From Candidatus Heritagella gallinarum (GTDB taxonomy: Bacteria; Bacillota; Clostridia; Oscillospirales; Acutalibacteraceae), in assembly GCA_904394685.1 (NCBI GenBank), contig CAJFNK010000063.1, positions 1 through 64,000 on the forward strand: 64,000 nt of DNA, written 5' to 3'. The stretch's first letter is position 1. Every line of letters begins with the position of its first letter. Of the stretch, positions 63,056 through 64,000 are shown one piece after another. The notes beneath the pieces are model-generated. The model was not told the DNA's origin and did not search any database. It saw only the letters and a list, made by a program, of their open reading frames with translations. Made by a program: the position numbers and the translations under genes.

Positions 63056-63122
63056 TTTTGTGGAAAAAACCGTATGAAGCCGCAAAAACTCCCGAAAATC
63101 CCTTTTTATCCGGTTGGAAACG

Positions 63123-63131
63123 TGCTATAAT
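63123..63131 (+). promoter_or_regulatory. Extended -10 promoter of parA-parB
   Basis: TGC-TATAAT at 63123-63131; the -35 position (TTTTTA, 63103-63108) is weak. About 53 bp before the parA GTG. Confidence 0.6.
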
Positions 63132-63183
63132 AAAAAACATTACAGGAAAAAATTATGGTTTAGCTTGAGAAAGGGGCATTTCC

Positions 63184-63948
63184 GTGGGGAAAATTATTGC
63201 AATTGCCAATCAAAAAGGCGGCGTGGGAAAAACGACCACATCGGTCAATCTGTCGGCTGCAATGGGGGCCATGGGAAAAAAGACCCTTTTGGTAGACGTA
63301 GACCCACAGGGAAATTCCTCCAGCGGAGTGGGGATTGACCGCCGGGAAAAGAAAAACACCATGTACGAAGTGTTGATTGGAGAGTGTACCGTAGAGGAAG
63401 CGCTGGTACATACCGAGTTTTCCAATCTGGATATTCTGCCCTCCAGCATGGATTTGGCGGCGGCGGAATTGGAACTCGCATCCATGGAGCATCGGGAATC
63501 CGTACTCAAGCGAGCCCTGGTTCCGCTCCGGGAAACGTATGATTATATTCTGATTGACTGTCCGCCCTCTCTGGGGATTATCACTACCAACGCCCTTTGT
63601 GCGGCGGATACCTTGCTGGTTCCGATTCAGTGTGAGTATTACGCACTGGAAGGGCTTTCCCAGCTGATGAATACGGTTCGCCGGATAAAGCGGCAGTATA
63701 ACGAGCTGCTGGATATGGAAGGCGTATTGCTTACCATGTATGATGGACGGCTGAACCTCACGCAGCAGGTGGTGGAAGAAGTCAAAAAGTATTTTCCACG
63801 CAAGGTGTTTTCTACGGTGATTCCCAGAACGGTTCGGCTGTCGGAAGCCCCCAGTTTTGGAAAGCCCATTCAATATTTTGACCGTTCCTCCAAAGGGGCC
63901 GAAGCGTATACGGCGCTTGCAGAAGAACTGATAAAAAATAACCGATAA
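63184..63948 (+). CDS. parA: Chromosome partitioning ATPase ParA (Soj)
   Basis: 254 residues. Deviant Walker A KGGVGKTTTSVNL (about residue 10), Walker A' LLVDVDPQGN, Walker B ILIDCPPSLG, and the usual C-terminal RLSEAPSFGKPI. Binds DNA as an ATP dimer and moves ParB-parS complexes; Soj also acts on DnaA in B. subtilis. GTG start with AAAGGGGC 7 nt upstream. parB follows 27 bp later. Confidence 0.96.
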   Translation: MGKIIAIANQKGGVGKTTTSVNLSAAMGAMGKKTLLVDVDPQGNSSSGVGIDRREKKNTMYEVLIGECTVEEALVHTEFSNLDILPSSMDLAAAELELASMEHRESVLKRALVPLRETYDYILIDCPPSLGIITTNALCAADTLLVPIQCEYYALEGLSQLMNTVRRIKRQYNELLDMEGVLLTMYDGRLNLTQQVVEEVKKYFPRKVFSTVIPRTVRLSEAPSFGKPIQYFDRSSKGAEAYTALAEELIKNNR

Positions 63949-63975
63949 GGAAAGAAATAGAAAGGAGGGGCAGAG

Positions 63976-64000
63976 GTGAAAAAAGGCGGCCTTGGAAAAG
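63976..64000 (+). CDS. parB: ParB/Spo0J, first eight codons only (cut by window edge)
   Basis: GTG at 63976 follows AAAGGAGGGG by 5 nt and opens a frame VKKGGLGK, the usual N-terminus of ParB directly after parA. The rest lies beyond the window. Confidence 0.75.

Overview
The window is chromosomal DNA of a low-to-mid GC, anaerobic, gut-type Firmicute, most likely Clostridia of the order Oscillospirales (Ruminococcaceae/Oscillospiraceae). This rests on the gene order around the origin (rpmH-rnpA-yidD-yidC-jag-mnmE-mnmG-rsmG-noc-parA-parB to the right of dnaA; dnaN-yaaA-recF-remB-gyrB-gyrA to its left), on rubrerythrin and a 4Fe-4S aldo/keto reductase, on a T-box leader, on frequent TTG/GTG starts behind strong AGGAGG sites, and on a recurrent extended -10 promoter (TGC-TATAAT). 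No species call is possible from sequence reading alone. No tRNA, rRNA, CRISPR array, prophage or full insertion sequence was found. Nearly every gene is housekeeping.

Layout. 1-20 kb: a clipped reverse gene of unknown function, an aldo/keto reductase, polyphosphate:AMP phosphotransferase, mutY, a DUF3267 membrane protein, murD with a small unknown gene, a coupled pair of M42 aminopeptidases with a GNAT acetyltransferase, a YnbB-type PLP enzyme, a CPA antiporter behind a fluoride riboswitch, ilvB-ilvN-ilvC, rubrerythrin, malic enzyme and a MATE exporter. 20-38 kb: an AI-2E family transporter, then a long reverse block: ybaK, cysS, cysE (behind a Cys T-box), pgsA, rimO, recX, recA (with a LexA-type box), prmC, DUF1385, a histidine kinase/response regulator pair with a lipoprotein, tex, DUF4279 and DUF1624 genes. 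38-43 kb: a HAD phosphatase, ychF, an M14 carboxypeptidase and two lipoproteins.

43-64 kb is the replication-origin region. Leftward transcription carries dnaA, dnaN, yaaA, recF, remB, a zinc-ribbon membrane protein, gyrB, two small membrane proteins (the second YcxB-like) and gyrA. Rightward transcription carries rpmH through parA and the first codons of parB. The dnaA-dnaN gap (52473-52779) has inverted DnaA boxes and a GC cluster next to TAG/AAT trinucleotides matching the DnaA-trio unwinding element. parS-like 16-mers lie just before parA, inside mnmG and after ychF. A 154-bp MITE-like element with a TAA target duplication sits exactly on the jag stop codon.

No undescribed multi-gene system could be demonstrated. 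The more unusual items are the MITE at the jag stop, a compact reverse-strand promoter plus hairpin at 20.2 kb, perfect inverted repeats just after the ilvB and MATE promoters, a six-codon leader ORF abutting ychF, and a hairpin between the Shine-Dalgarno and start codon of a gene lying between gyrB and gyrA.
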